The translations under genes and the position numbers were made by a program. From Entrophospora sp. SA101 (Eukaryota; Glomeromycota; Glomeromycetes; Entrophosporales; Entrophosporaceae), in the NCBI GenBank assembly GCA_958430865.1, contig CAUDNR010004622.1, positions 119,858 through 141,460 on the forward strand: a stretch of 21,603 nucleotides of DNA, written 5' to 3'. The notes under the pieces are model-generated. The model searched no databases and had not been told where the DNA came from. It saw only the letters and a program-made list of their open reading frames with translations. Positions within the stretch are counted from its first letter, which is position 1; each line of letters begins with the position of its first letter. Below, piece by piece: positions 8,900 through 19,687 of this stretch.

Positions 8900-11657
8900 A
8901 TGTCAGGAACTCACGAAAAAGCTCCTGTTGAAGAACAAGAGCTTTATTCAAGTTGGGCCTTATTGATTCAAATAACATTATTGATCGGTTCGTTATTTAC
9001 AAGTTATTACTTACAAGTAAAACAAATTCGGGCTATACATGAAACCGTCGTATCAATATTCTCAGGTATTAAATTATTTTAAAGGCTTTATGTATATATA
9101 AGCATGAATTTCAAAGTAATTAAATTTATGAATTAATTATTAGGAATGATTGTTGGTCTGATAATAAGACTTTCGCCTGGAACATTAATTCAAAAAAAGG
9201 TCACTTTTCATTATTCATATTTCTTTAATCTTCTCTTACCTCCAATTATTTTGAATTCTGGTTATGAAATGAAAAAGGTATGCAAATTAATTCATTATTT
9301 TTATTATAATAATAATATTATTATTATACAGATGTCTCTTTATATTGTTTTTTTTTATAATATAAATTTTTAGGAAAAATTCTTTCGAAATTTCGGTACC
9401 ATCCTTACATTTGCATTTGCTGGAACTTTTATCTCTGCATTAGTAATTGGGTAAACACATTTATTTATCATATATGTATACTTTATATACGTTTGCTTTT
9501 AATGGTTTAATTTAATTATTGTTTTAATAATAAGAATTTTAGTTGCATTTATTGCCCTAATTGGAATTGATTCTTTATCATTATCATTTTTGGATTCAAT
9601 GATCTTCGGATCTGTTTTATCTGCAACAGATCCTGTAACAGTTCTTACAATATTTCAAACTTTGAAAGTGGATCCTCAATTATATTCAATAATTTTTGGT
9701 GAAAGCATATTAAATGACGCTGTTGCCATTGTACTTTACGAGTAAGATTTAATTATTTATATATTCCAGTTATGTATAACATATAGACTCTTATCATTGA
9801 TCATAATTGTTTCCATTATTTTAGAACATTAAAGCAATATCGTGGTGAAACTTTTCAATTTTCAAATATTGTTCATGGTATATTTAATTTCTTGTTCAAT
9901 TTTGGGGCTTCATTAACAGTTGGTGTATTGATTGGATTAATGTGCGCTTTGATATCCTTTTTAATTAATCAGATCATTAACTTAATTTTAAAGAAAAAAA
10001 GTTTTTTTAATTTAAATCAAAAAAATTCTTAACTTCAATTATTATTTACATGTTGAAGTATTCAAATCTCCATAGGTTTCCTTCTATAGAATCATGCATC
10101 ATTGCACTATTAGCATATAGCTCTTATTTATTTTCTAATGGTTGTCACCTATCAGGTATTTTATTATTATTATTATTGTTATTATTATTATTATTATTAT
10201 TTTTGTTATTATTTTTATTTTAAACAATAAATTTATTTATATCTGTAGGAATTGTATCATTATTGTTTTGTGGAATTACTCTTAAACATTATGCTTATGA
10301 TAATATGTCATTGAGAACACAAAGAACAACAAAATATATGTTCCATGTATTAGCTCAACTTTCTGAAAATTTTATCTTTATCTATTTGGGAATGACATTA
10401 TTTACACAAACAGATTTAGAATATAAACCATTTTTCATATTTTTTACCGCTGTAAGTTAATTCTTTGAAGTATTCATTCATTCACATACGCGTCCATATA
10501 TACACATTAACAAGGAATCAATTGTATTATTCATCTCTAGATAATTATTTGTTTTTCAAGATATCTTTCCGTATTTCCTTTATCGAATTTATTAAATTCG
10601 ATATCAAAATATCGAAGAGGTAGTGAAACAATTCCTCATAATCATTCTGTAATGCTGTTTTGGTCTGGTAAGTGAAAGGTCGATGACGGATAAATTAATT
10701 TCAATACAATCACAATTGCATTTTAAAAATAATTGCTTTTTAATAGGCCTTCGTGGTGCGGTTGCTTTTGCTTTAGCTGCAGGACTAGAAGGAAATAACA
10801 AACACGCTATGAAAACCACTATATTGGTATTAGTTGTACTTAGTGTCATCGTATTTGGTGGAACGACATCTAGAATGTTGGAAATTCTCAACATTCAAAT
10901 GGGTGTTGACGAGGATGAGTCTTTTAGTGATGATGATGGTTACGTTGCTGTCGATGATGATTCAGGTTCTAATTCTCAAGGTTCTGTTGTTTCAGCAGAT
11001 TCTGGAAATTTTATTGGTGATGGTGCCCCATTAACTAGTGGCCGTTTATCTACAAAAGAGAGTGACCGTACACATTGGTTTATTTCATTTGATGATAGTT
11101 TCCTTAAACCAATATTTACTCGTACAAATGGAATATTACCACAAGAAAGATGGCAGTACGATACTACTCGAGGTGACGAAGAAGGACTTATTGGTCTGAT
11201 GGGTACACGGAGATCACAAAGACATGTTAATTTTTCTAATAATAATAATTCAAGGAAATTATTTATTCATACTCAAAATAACGATAATAATAATGCCAAT
11301 GACACTGATCAACTTAAAAATACTAAAAATAATAGCACTACTGATAATACTAACAATATTAACAACCACATTGATAATAATAATAATAACAACATTAAAA
11401 ATAACGATAGCGATAAAAATGGTAATAATAATACTAATAGTACTGAAGATTTATCCATAGATTCTCCTAAAATAGAAAGTTCCAACCACGAAAATGATGG
11501 AAATTATATTTCTCCAAATTCAAACAAAGAAAAAACCGAATCAAGAATTCCACAAGGAATTTTTACAATTGATGATGACGATGATGACATAGAGATGGAG
11601 GATAGTTTTGGTTTAAATGATTTGTCCAATTCTAATAAAGATAATACACAACAATGA
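8900..11657 (+). CDS. NHX1: endosomal Na+(K+)/H+ antiporter, Nhx1/NHE6 type
   Basis: Nine exons give 685 aa: 8900-9065, 9144-9277, 9374-9450, 9535-9741, 9825-9951, 10050-10155, 10249-10451, 10541-10667 and 10747-11657 (TGA). The family exchanges cytosolic H+-coupled Na+/K+ across endosome or vacuole membranes and sets lumen pH. Motifs seen: [15 protein letters not shown] (about 82-96, amiloride-site region), ATDPV (156-160), [14 protein letters not shown] with the cation-site Asn186-Asp187, [29 protein letters not shown], and [11 protein letters not shown] (383-393). About a dozen hydrophobic segments end near residue 425. The tail (about 430-685) is long, acidic and then Asn/Asp-rich (about 550-620), so it is probably disordered. 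Every intron is GT-AG except the fifth, which is AT-AC. The gene converges on the ankyrin gene with a 156-bp gap. Confidence 0.93.
9952..10049 (+). other. U12-type (minor spliceosome) AT-AC intron in the antiporter gene
   Basis: After the codon for Leu237 the sequence reads ATATCCTTTT, the exact U12-type 5' splice motif. Near the 3' end, CTTAAC (10028-10033) fits the U12 branch site, and the intron ends TTTAC 17 nt after the likely branch adenosine (10032). Removing 9952-10049 restores phase 0 and gives [18 protein letters not shown], which has the spacing of the conserved Nhx1/NHE6 region. A GT-AG alternative (donor GTGCGC, acceptor GAAG) shifts the frame, and reading through meets a stop at 10030-10032. 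Confidence 0.85.
10159..10218. repeat. (TTA)n microsatellite in antiporter intron 6
   Basis: A run of TTA units interrupted by TTG fills most of the intron between 10155 and 10249. Such runs are length-variable and make this intron a likely polymorphic site. A shorter palindromic TAA/TTA run sits in intron 2 (about 9298-9330). Confidence 0.75.
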
Positions 11658-11813
11658 TCAAATTTTACAATTATCGGAGGTTTATGAGAATTGGATGGAA
11701 GTTATTAAATTAGATGGATTATTTCTTCATTTATTTAGATTTAAATATTTTTAATTTTGTAAATAATTTCTTGTGATATCATTAATTTTATATATGTTAA
11801 TTTATTATTTAAA
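11658..11813. terminator. shared 3' region between two convergent genes
   Basis: Only 156 bp separate the stop of the antiporter gene (+) from the stop of the ankyrin gene (-). The stretch is AT-rich with TTTTTAATTTTGTAAATAA-type sequence that could serve both polyadenylation signals. No exact AATAAA is seen on either strand, so the cleavage sites cannot be placed. The 3' UTRs may overlap. Confidence 0.4.
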
Positions 11814-14800
11814 TTAATAGATTTGGGCTAACCAAATATGTAATTTATCTTTGTTAGGATTTTGTAAATTGTATTTTCTTGATTTCATTGATTTCATTGT
11901 TTTCATACAATTATTAGTATATGTATCAACAGCTTTAAATCCTATTAGATTCCTGATTGGCTTTCTTCCATTTTTTGTAATCTCTTGTTGATTTTGTAAA
12001 TAAAATTCTTTAATAAAATTAAGAACTCTTCTACGATAATTTATCTCTTGAACTTTTTGTTTATTAGTCTTAAGTATATAGTATTCTTTGATGTTTTCTG
12101 TCATTGTTGTAGCTTTTAAAATTTCATTTTTATTAAATATATTTTCAATTACTTGTCTATCACGATTAATTTCATCAAATTCATCGAATTTAAAATTTTC
12201 TTCAATAAATAAATCTTGTTCTTGACAAATATTTAAAAGTATCATCTGCATTGCCATCTCAATTGAAATTTGCCCAAAAACATTTTCAGAATATAAATAA
12301 TTTCTTCCTTTTTTTTCCTTTTTTGCCTCTTCTACGATTAACATTGAATCTCCTGGCTCTTGCACTTCGTTAAATACTTTTTCCCATTCAAGAAGTATTT
12401 TTACCAGATCAATAAAACCTTCTTTTATCGATAAATGCAAATACGAATTACTTTCAAAATCATATGAATATATATTATTTCTAATATTCAAGGTGCTTGT
12501 TAATTGTGTTATTTGTTGTATAAATAAAACAAGGACATCTTTCCAGCCTTTCATGATTGCATATGATATCGGTGTATGCCCAAAAGATTTATTACCATGT
12601 TCAATCATTCTTAGATATGTTGAAGGTTCTAACATTTGATATAATAATTTCAAAATTGAAGTTTCTCCGTCACAACTAAAAAAAATTATATTTTTTAGAA
12701 ATCCTTTTATAAAAATAATAAAAATCCATATATTATTTATTTACCTAGCATAATGTGCGATAGTAAAACCAAAATCATCAACAATCCCAGGATCAGCTCC
12801 TAATTCAATCAAAATTTTCAAGCATTCAGTATTTTGTAATTTTACTGCCAATATTAAAGCTGTCATTCCATCTTTAATCGATTTTTTATCTAACAATGAC
12901 TCTAATCCTTGTTGATTAAACTCTTGTAGTTTTTTATAAGATTCTGCTAATGAAATCAAAGCTTTAGGTCGATTGCCTTGTACAGCCCAATGAAATGGTG
13001 TTTCATTCCTAAACAAAAAAAATCCAAATATTTTTCTTCCAACCTTTTTTATATCTTCTTCCTTACTTAATACTTTCAACCTGTTATCTTTACGATTATC
13101 TTTTTTCTTTGCAAATTTTTCTAATGCCTTAATTGGTCTTTCAGATAAAAAGTATTCAATACTTTTTATTGAGCCATAGAATGAAGCATAAAATAAAAAT
13201 GAAGGTTGAACAAAATTTTCATGTGAATTTGGCATATAATGTACTACCCAAGATTTTTTCTTGGATCCATCAACATCTAGACCTTGATACCATCTAAATT
13301 ATTACAATAATAAAAAATATATAATACATTAATATGTAATTAACATATTATAATTTTTTTTTAAAAAAAAAGTTGATAATACTTTGGTTTTTCGATTTCA
13401 ATTATTCCATCCTTCTTATCGTCTATGTCAAATATAGCAAAATTATTTCCGCCTACACCAAATCTTTGTAAATCAAAAAATAATAAGATTAAATTAATAT
13501 TTTTTCAGTCATTTAATTTTAATTATGATAAAATATAAACTTACTCAATAAATAGATCTAACAAGTCTAAATGTCCAAATAAAATAGCATATTCCATAAT
13601 ACTTGCCTTGTCAGAATAAGAAGAAAGTGTATAACTAGCATAATTATTTCCACGTAGCAAATATGTCACTAATCCACCATCTTTTTCATCAGCTGTCATA
13701 TAATTATCGTCTAACGAGAGTTCAAATGTTTAAAAATAAAATAAATATTACAAAAACAAATAACAACGATCATAATTATATGATGATATACCTTTAGTTA
13801 TCTTATAATTTTTAGCCCACTCGAGGATATTTTTAACCAATTCAATATTATTTTTTATAGTGGCAAATTTCAATGCATCTAAATCACAAGAACTGTGATT
13901 TTTAATGAACGCCTTCGGAAATAGTTCAGTTTTATCAAATTTAGTCAATGTCAATAATAATTCTAATCCAGATACATTAATTTGCGTCTTAAACTTGATA
14001 AATTTTGATGATTCGTTATCAGAAGGTATTGTCAAAGTTACTAAGGATGACTCATAAAATCGATATATGTCATCGTCATCATCGACACCAGGTTCTTCAT
14101 CATCAGAATAATCATAACTACCTAATAATCAAGAAAGTTATTTGTTAATAAATGAATATATATATTGTATTTTATTTTTTTTTTTTTTACATACTTTGAT
14201 CGATCAATTCGTAATTATTAACCATTTGTTTTTTAAAGGCTTCTTTTTCCTCTTTAATCTTATCATCTCTTTCGTCATCGTCGGAAGGCAATGGGCGATA
14301 TTGAGCAGTTGCAATTTTTAATAATGTTATAGCAATTTTATTTCTTCCCAATATTACAGCCCATAAAAATGGTGTAATATTATTTCGATCTTTTACGGCT
14401 ATAATTACTCTTTTACTTAAATTTTCAACAATTTCAAAGTTGTCATCATAAATAGCTTGATATAATTTTATATAATCAGGTTTTAATGCATCAGATACTC
14501 TAATGTTATGGCCAAAAGCTTTTACAAATTTTAAGAACTCGAATTCGTACAATAATTCATCAAAATTAATTGGAATGACAGGAGAAATTGATGAAGCAGA
14601 AGGAACAGAAGAAATATTTGTAGATGTTGATTGTTCTGGTGCTTCTTTGTTTTTTTCTTTACTATCATCATCGTCGTCACCATCATCATTATTATTTGAT
14701 TTGAATTTCTTTACTTTTAATCTATCAGGATAATTCTCGTTGTGCTTTAAATTTTTTTGTTTAAAGCCTAATGTGTTTGTTGCTTTCTTATACTCTTTTG

Positions 14801-17800
14801 TTAAATTATTAATTTTTGTTTCTTGTTGTTTTATAATCTTTTCCAAAAAACTTTTTTGTTGAATAATCTTGGCTTTTTCATCTACTGTTTTTGCCTGGGA
14901 TTTTAATACACTTAAATTATCCAATTCTTGCTGATGTTGAAAAATCAATTTCTGAGAAATGATTTTTTCTTCTTCAAATTTGATTGTTTTATATCTTTTA
15001 GCATCTTTTTCTAATAAATATTCCCGACATTCTTGATATTTTATTAATAATTGTTCATACTTATTAATCTCTAATTTAATCTGATCAACACTATGAACAG
15101 TTGAAGTGTCAACAGCTATTTGATTATTATTTATTAAACTTAAATATTGTGGTAAAGTTCCTTGAACAAAATTATATAGATCATTTACATTTAATTTTTT
15201 CAAAAGATATGATCTGTATGAATTCAAGTTGGTTTTATGTCTTTCTTGAACTAACAGATCTTCAAGATATTTATTAATAATATCTTTATTATCGATGATC
15301 GTCGTTCCTTTATTTGATTTCAAATCAAGTTTAAGTTCATAATCTGATAATCGTTTTTGAGCTTCTTCAATTAAACTTTCAATTTTATCTCTAATTGTCA
15401 TATTTTCAAAATTAATAACAGAATAGCGATACTCTTGAAAAATAAGTGAATTAATATCTGCACCAGATTCGATTAAAATCTTATACAATCCATTTTCCAA
15501 TGACAATGTTACTGGCTGTTTAATCGTTTTATATATCACTTTACCATCTGATTTATTGTAACGCTTTGAATAATCTTGGCAATCTTCAAGTGTAATATGA
15601 GCCTAATATTTAAGTAATCACACATACACACATATATTAACCTTAATCTTAAGATTTAAATTATATGTATATATATAAAATATAAATAAAATTTACATGT
15701 GCGCCATTCTTTAATAATAATTCAACAATTTCTTTGTTTCCATTTTGTACGGCAATCAGAAATGGAGTTTCATATTTTGAATTTAAACTATTTATAACTC
15801 TTGAAGCTTTTGGATCAATCTCCAGAAATAGTTTAACAAATTTGATTTTCCCTTATAAGATTGTTATTATTAATTATTATTAATTATCATTATTGTATTA
15901 CAAATAATCGGATAAATTAATTAATTACCTGCTTTAACGGCGAGGTGGAATATAGTATTATAATCATAATCAAGCTAAAACAAAATGTAAACAAAATAAA
16001 TATTTGTTATATACATTTATATAATGAACGACATAAAGTTACAATAATCACCTGAGAAACCATTGCACCATTTTCCAATAATAATGTGGCAATTTGTAAT
16101 CCAATTTTCTCGTTTATTAGTAACATGCACAATGACAACGGATAATAAATTTTTGAAATATTTATACTGTAATAAGATGGGACATTTGGTACTTTCTCTA
16201 TTTTAATATATCGGCGTACATTTGCTCCCAGGTTGATTAAATACTTAACAACTTCCAATTGGCCAAATAAAATTGCATAATCTAATGCAGCCATTGAATG
16301 ATCCCATGATTCAATATTTATATCAATAATGTCTTCGTTTTCTAGCTCTTCTTCGTTTGTTTCCTGATTAGAAGCTGTTTTTGCACCATAATTAACCTTA
16401 TCTTTTGGTGGTGGGAGATTTTCATCTATCTCCATCTTATCAATAACTTCTAAAGATTCATCCGACCCATCGTCATCTTCATCTTGATCTTTATTGACGT
16501 TCTGAAAACTTTCCTCGACTTCTTTAAGAGACTTTTGATATTTTTGTTCTTCTGACTCATTTTTATTCTGGTCACTTTTTCTAAATAGTAGTTTTAAAAT
16601 TTCCAGATATCCAAATTGTGAAGCTAAATGAATAACAGTTTTTCCATCAATCATTCTCGCAGTTATTTTTGCTCCATATTCTAACAATAACCCAACTAAT
16701 TCGATATGATTTCCAAGCACTGCTAATTGCAACGGTGTTCTACCCAAATAATCTCTTGCGTTTATATCAATATTATCTGTTTGCAATCTTTTGACTATTT
16801 CTAAATCACCTTTAGCTGAAGCCGAACATAAATCTTCCCTAGCAGGAGATATATAAGCTTCGACAGCCCAATCATCATCATCAAGTGGATGGAAACTACC
16901 TATTTTTTGTCTACCAGGATCATCGGCAATAAAACTTATTTCACCACGGATAAAAACTTCATCCTCTTCTTTCTGTAATATTTTTTCTTCTTCAGTTGTT
17001 GGCTCAGGGCATGTACCACAACAATCATGAAAAATTTGTTCCATAGTACCAAAAAAACATGGATGTCGATGTAAATTTCTATCTTTGTTTTTTGAATACC
17101 ATGCTGAATTCAACACCATATCCTAATATATATTTAGATATAAAAATGTAAACGTATGAGCACATTAGATATATATGCATGTGTATACTTCAATAAATAT
17201 AAATTATTAATGATGAAAAAGAAAACTTTTAAATTATACTTTAGTGTATAGTAATTTTCTAATTCGTTTAGCGGTGTATCTTAGTCCATAGGGAATAGAA
17301 ACAGTTTCATAATCACTATTTTCAAACCTGCTAGATCCTATATTAGATCTTCTCTGCCAAGTTCTTGAAGCATAAGTTCCAGCTTTAGGATGATTTGGTC
17401 GTAAGCTTCGTTCTCTTTTCTTTTCAGCATAACCAAATCTTTCATCTGGTGTATTCAATTTTTCAAGTACAAGTAGTCTTGCCAATCCATGAAGTTTTTC
17501 AAAACTTCTTTCATAAATAGTTGGATCAATTCTCTTTCTGTCCAAATTTTGTACTTTAATCTTTTTTTGTGAACAACATATTTTAAGTTTTGAGGTGATG
17601 ATCAAATGTCAATGATTTATTTATATGTAAGTATTTACCTCAAAACCCCTATCACTATACTTTGCCAATCTCATTTCATATGATGGTGATCGTCGAGACA
17701 AATCAACAAAATTACATTGTTTAGTAATAGCTCGATGAGCTCGTGGAAGCGCCCAAACATCTTTGCCATCAAATCCAACACAACAACAATCACTATAGTC

Positions 17801-18863
17801 GCGTAGATTAATATATAAATCAATAAATCAATAAATAGATAGAGGTATCATAAAAATTTAGATTATAACCTGATGAATAAATATATATAAAATATTGGTA
17901 TATAATATTTATCACTTACATATCAAAGCCTGTTAAAATTTCTGATGGAGACTTATACAAGCGTAAAACAATCTTTGGACATAATAATCAATAAATTCAA
18001 TTGTGATTTACGTTTAATTAAATTTTAAAAATTAATAAATAAATGAATCTTAAATTTACTTGGATATGTCGATAAGGATATTGACTGATAATTGTTATGC
18101 AATTCTTGCTTCTTATACATATAACCTCCCATGGCACAGAATTTGAAACAGCATCATAAATATTTAGCATTTTTTCCATAGCAGCTTTTTCATCCAAGCC
18201 ATAAATGAATAAATCAATGTCAGAACTTCCATACATTTTATCATGATAATATTCACGAATTTTACGTGGACTAACATTATATTCTTCAGGTATAGGCAGA
18301 AGACATGATAGTACAGATCCACCTTTTGAAATATAGAATTTCTTTGGTAAGTAATCTTTTGTAAGATAATATTGATTATCACATGTTAAATACAATACCT
18401 GCAGCAAAGACATTTGACCAATCAATATCTGCTAGACTTCCTAAAATTATGTAAAAAAAGATTAATTGAAAATCTTCACACAAAGTAATAATAAAGGGAG
18501 CTATATCAACGAACCTTCAGTAAATAATTTCCAATTTCTGGTGAATTTTTCTATACCACCTTTACAGATTGCGAATTCTCCGGACTTCTTTCTTTTTTTC
18601 TTAGGTAAAGGCATAATGTATATATTATTTTCATCAGCAATTTCATCATCATAATGAGAATCTATTAACCAAATATCATTGTTTTCGTAAACATTTATCA
18701 TATTCAAATAATTTCTAGAAAGAATTGAATTATCTCTTGATTGAGCAAATAAAGAACGATAAATTGCTTCTTGTGATAATGCTGACTGAATTCCAGCATC
18801 ATCCTTGTTGCGAATAGAACTTAAATATGCCTTTACAGTAGAATCTTCTTCGTAAGAAGCCAT
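11814..18863 (-). CDS. nucleotidyltransferase-like domain / ankyrin-repeat protein, 1,949 aa
   Basis: Fifteen exons join in one frame with GT-AG introns: 18863-18515, 18440-18399, 18322-18060, 17972-17920, 17792-17639, 17560-17240, 17122-16052, 15974-15929, 15851-15697, 15602-14195, 14121-13792, 13710-13545, 13463-13383, 13293-12745 and 12675-11814. Domains seen: basic NLS-like PKKKRKK (87-93); NTase-like region about 117-290 with AAGGSVL (129-135), GSSDIDLF (162-169) and FDID (234-237); a His/Cys block (LHRHPCFFG...CCGTCP, about 411-433); ankyrin repeats about 488-575 (DYLGRTPLQLAVLGNHIELV) and 675-835; a Glu/Lys/Gln coiled coil about 860-1120; further diverged ankyrin repeats to about 1740; and a C-terminal region unlike known domains. 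GG[S], DhD and a third hD are the metal-site motifs of the polymerase-beta nucleotidyltransferase fold. The gap between GGS and DID (about 31 residues) is longer than usual, so activity is inference. Ankyrin repeats bind partners, which are unknown here. The exon 6 acceptor is weak (poly-A before AG). Confidence 0.82.
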
Positions 18864-19311
18864 TATTAACGCATGAGAATTTTAAAATAAAAATCGTGAA
18901 ATTCAAGTTGGCCAATCAGAATTCATATCCCAACACTCGCAATTTACCATACCTTTTTTGATTCAGATCACCAAAACAATATAAGTGATCATTTGGCGCA
19001 GCCAATCACAGTATCCCTTAAACGATTTTTAAAAAAAGATTCAAAACCCCATATATACTTCTATGATGCAGGACACCTATATAGTCCCTACAACTTTCTG
19101 CGCTACAGCGACAGATTTGAGAAAAAATTCACTATCAAAAATGCAATAAAATTTTTACAGTCACGTGTTTTAAAATAGAGTTGTCACGTTGCATTCTCTT
19201 TATTGGTATCACGTGATAAAGGAACTGCAATATACACTCACCTATGGTGCGTGTCACCTAAAGTCATCAAGAATTTTAAAATGTATCTAGTCCCTCAATT
19301 TTTATGCTACA

Positions 19312-19378
19312 AAAAAAAGAAACCGTAAAAATGATAGATTAGAATTTCCTCTTTCAAAATTACGGTTTACTTTTTTGA
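19312..19378. repeat. inverted repeat, about 20-bp arms
   Basis: AAAAAAGAAACCGTAAAA (from about 19313) pairs with TTACGGTTTACTTTTTT (to about 19376), with one internal mismatch and a 25-nt A/T-rich loop. It may be a very small MITE or the hairpin end of a neighbouring element. Confidence 0.6.
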
Positions 19379-19520
19379 TTTCTCAATTATGTACAAAGTT
19401 ATTAAGGTTTTAAAACACACAAGTTTACTAGTATATTTCAAATTTCGGACGCTGATCATTCAAATTCTGTCCAATAAAATTCCTCCTAATAACAATCAAT
19501 TTATGTCACACGAGAAATAA

Positions 19521-19625
19521 CACGTAACTTTTGAAATTGAATATTAAAATATTTTACATGTAACTTTTGAATTGAATATTAAGATATTTTACACGTAACT
19601 TTTGAATTGAATATTAAGATATTTA
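19521..19625. repeat. three tandem copies of a 34-36 bp unit
   Basis: Copies at 19521-19556, 19557-19591 and 19592-19625 share the unit CAYGTAACTTTTGAATTGAA followed by TATTAARATATTTTA. Copies 2 and 3 are almost identical and copy 1 carries an extra A and one change. A partial CATC...AATATTAA continues after the third. The array sits 63 bp before the transposase start codon, so it may be its promoter or the left subterminal repeats of the transposon. Confidence 0.85.
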
Positions 19626-19687
19626 CATCAATATTAATTAAATCATTATTAATTGTTATAAAAGTTCAATCAACCAAACAAGATAAA

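Larger units (their letters stand above)
18864..19687. promoter_or_regulatory. possible divergent promoter region with CCAAT and CACGTG motifs
   Basis: The region lies between the divergent starts of the ankyrin gene (-) and the transposase (+). CCAAT boxes occur at 18912-18916 and 19002-19006 on the plus strand and as ATTGG at 19202-19206. CACGTG palindromes, sites for bHLH-type factors, occur at 19162-19167 and 19210-19215. These are motif matches only. A frame at 18993-19178 starts with TTG and overlaps the motifs, and is not supported as a gene. The right half (after about 19500) is tandem-repeat DNA that may belong to the transposon. Confidence 0.4.

Noticed and set aside
11224..11460. 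Ile/Leu-rich frame within the antiporter tail
   Set aside because: It is the +1 shadow of the Asn-codon repeat in exon 9.
14503..14733. plus-strand Ser-rich frame
   Set aside because: It is antisense to exon 10 of the ankyrin gene and mirrors its Asp-rich linker.
18993..19178. 61-codon plus-strand frame upstream of the transposase
   Set aside because: It needs a TTG start, overlaps the CCAAT/CACGTG cluster and shows no family resemblance.
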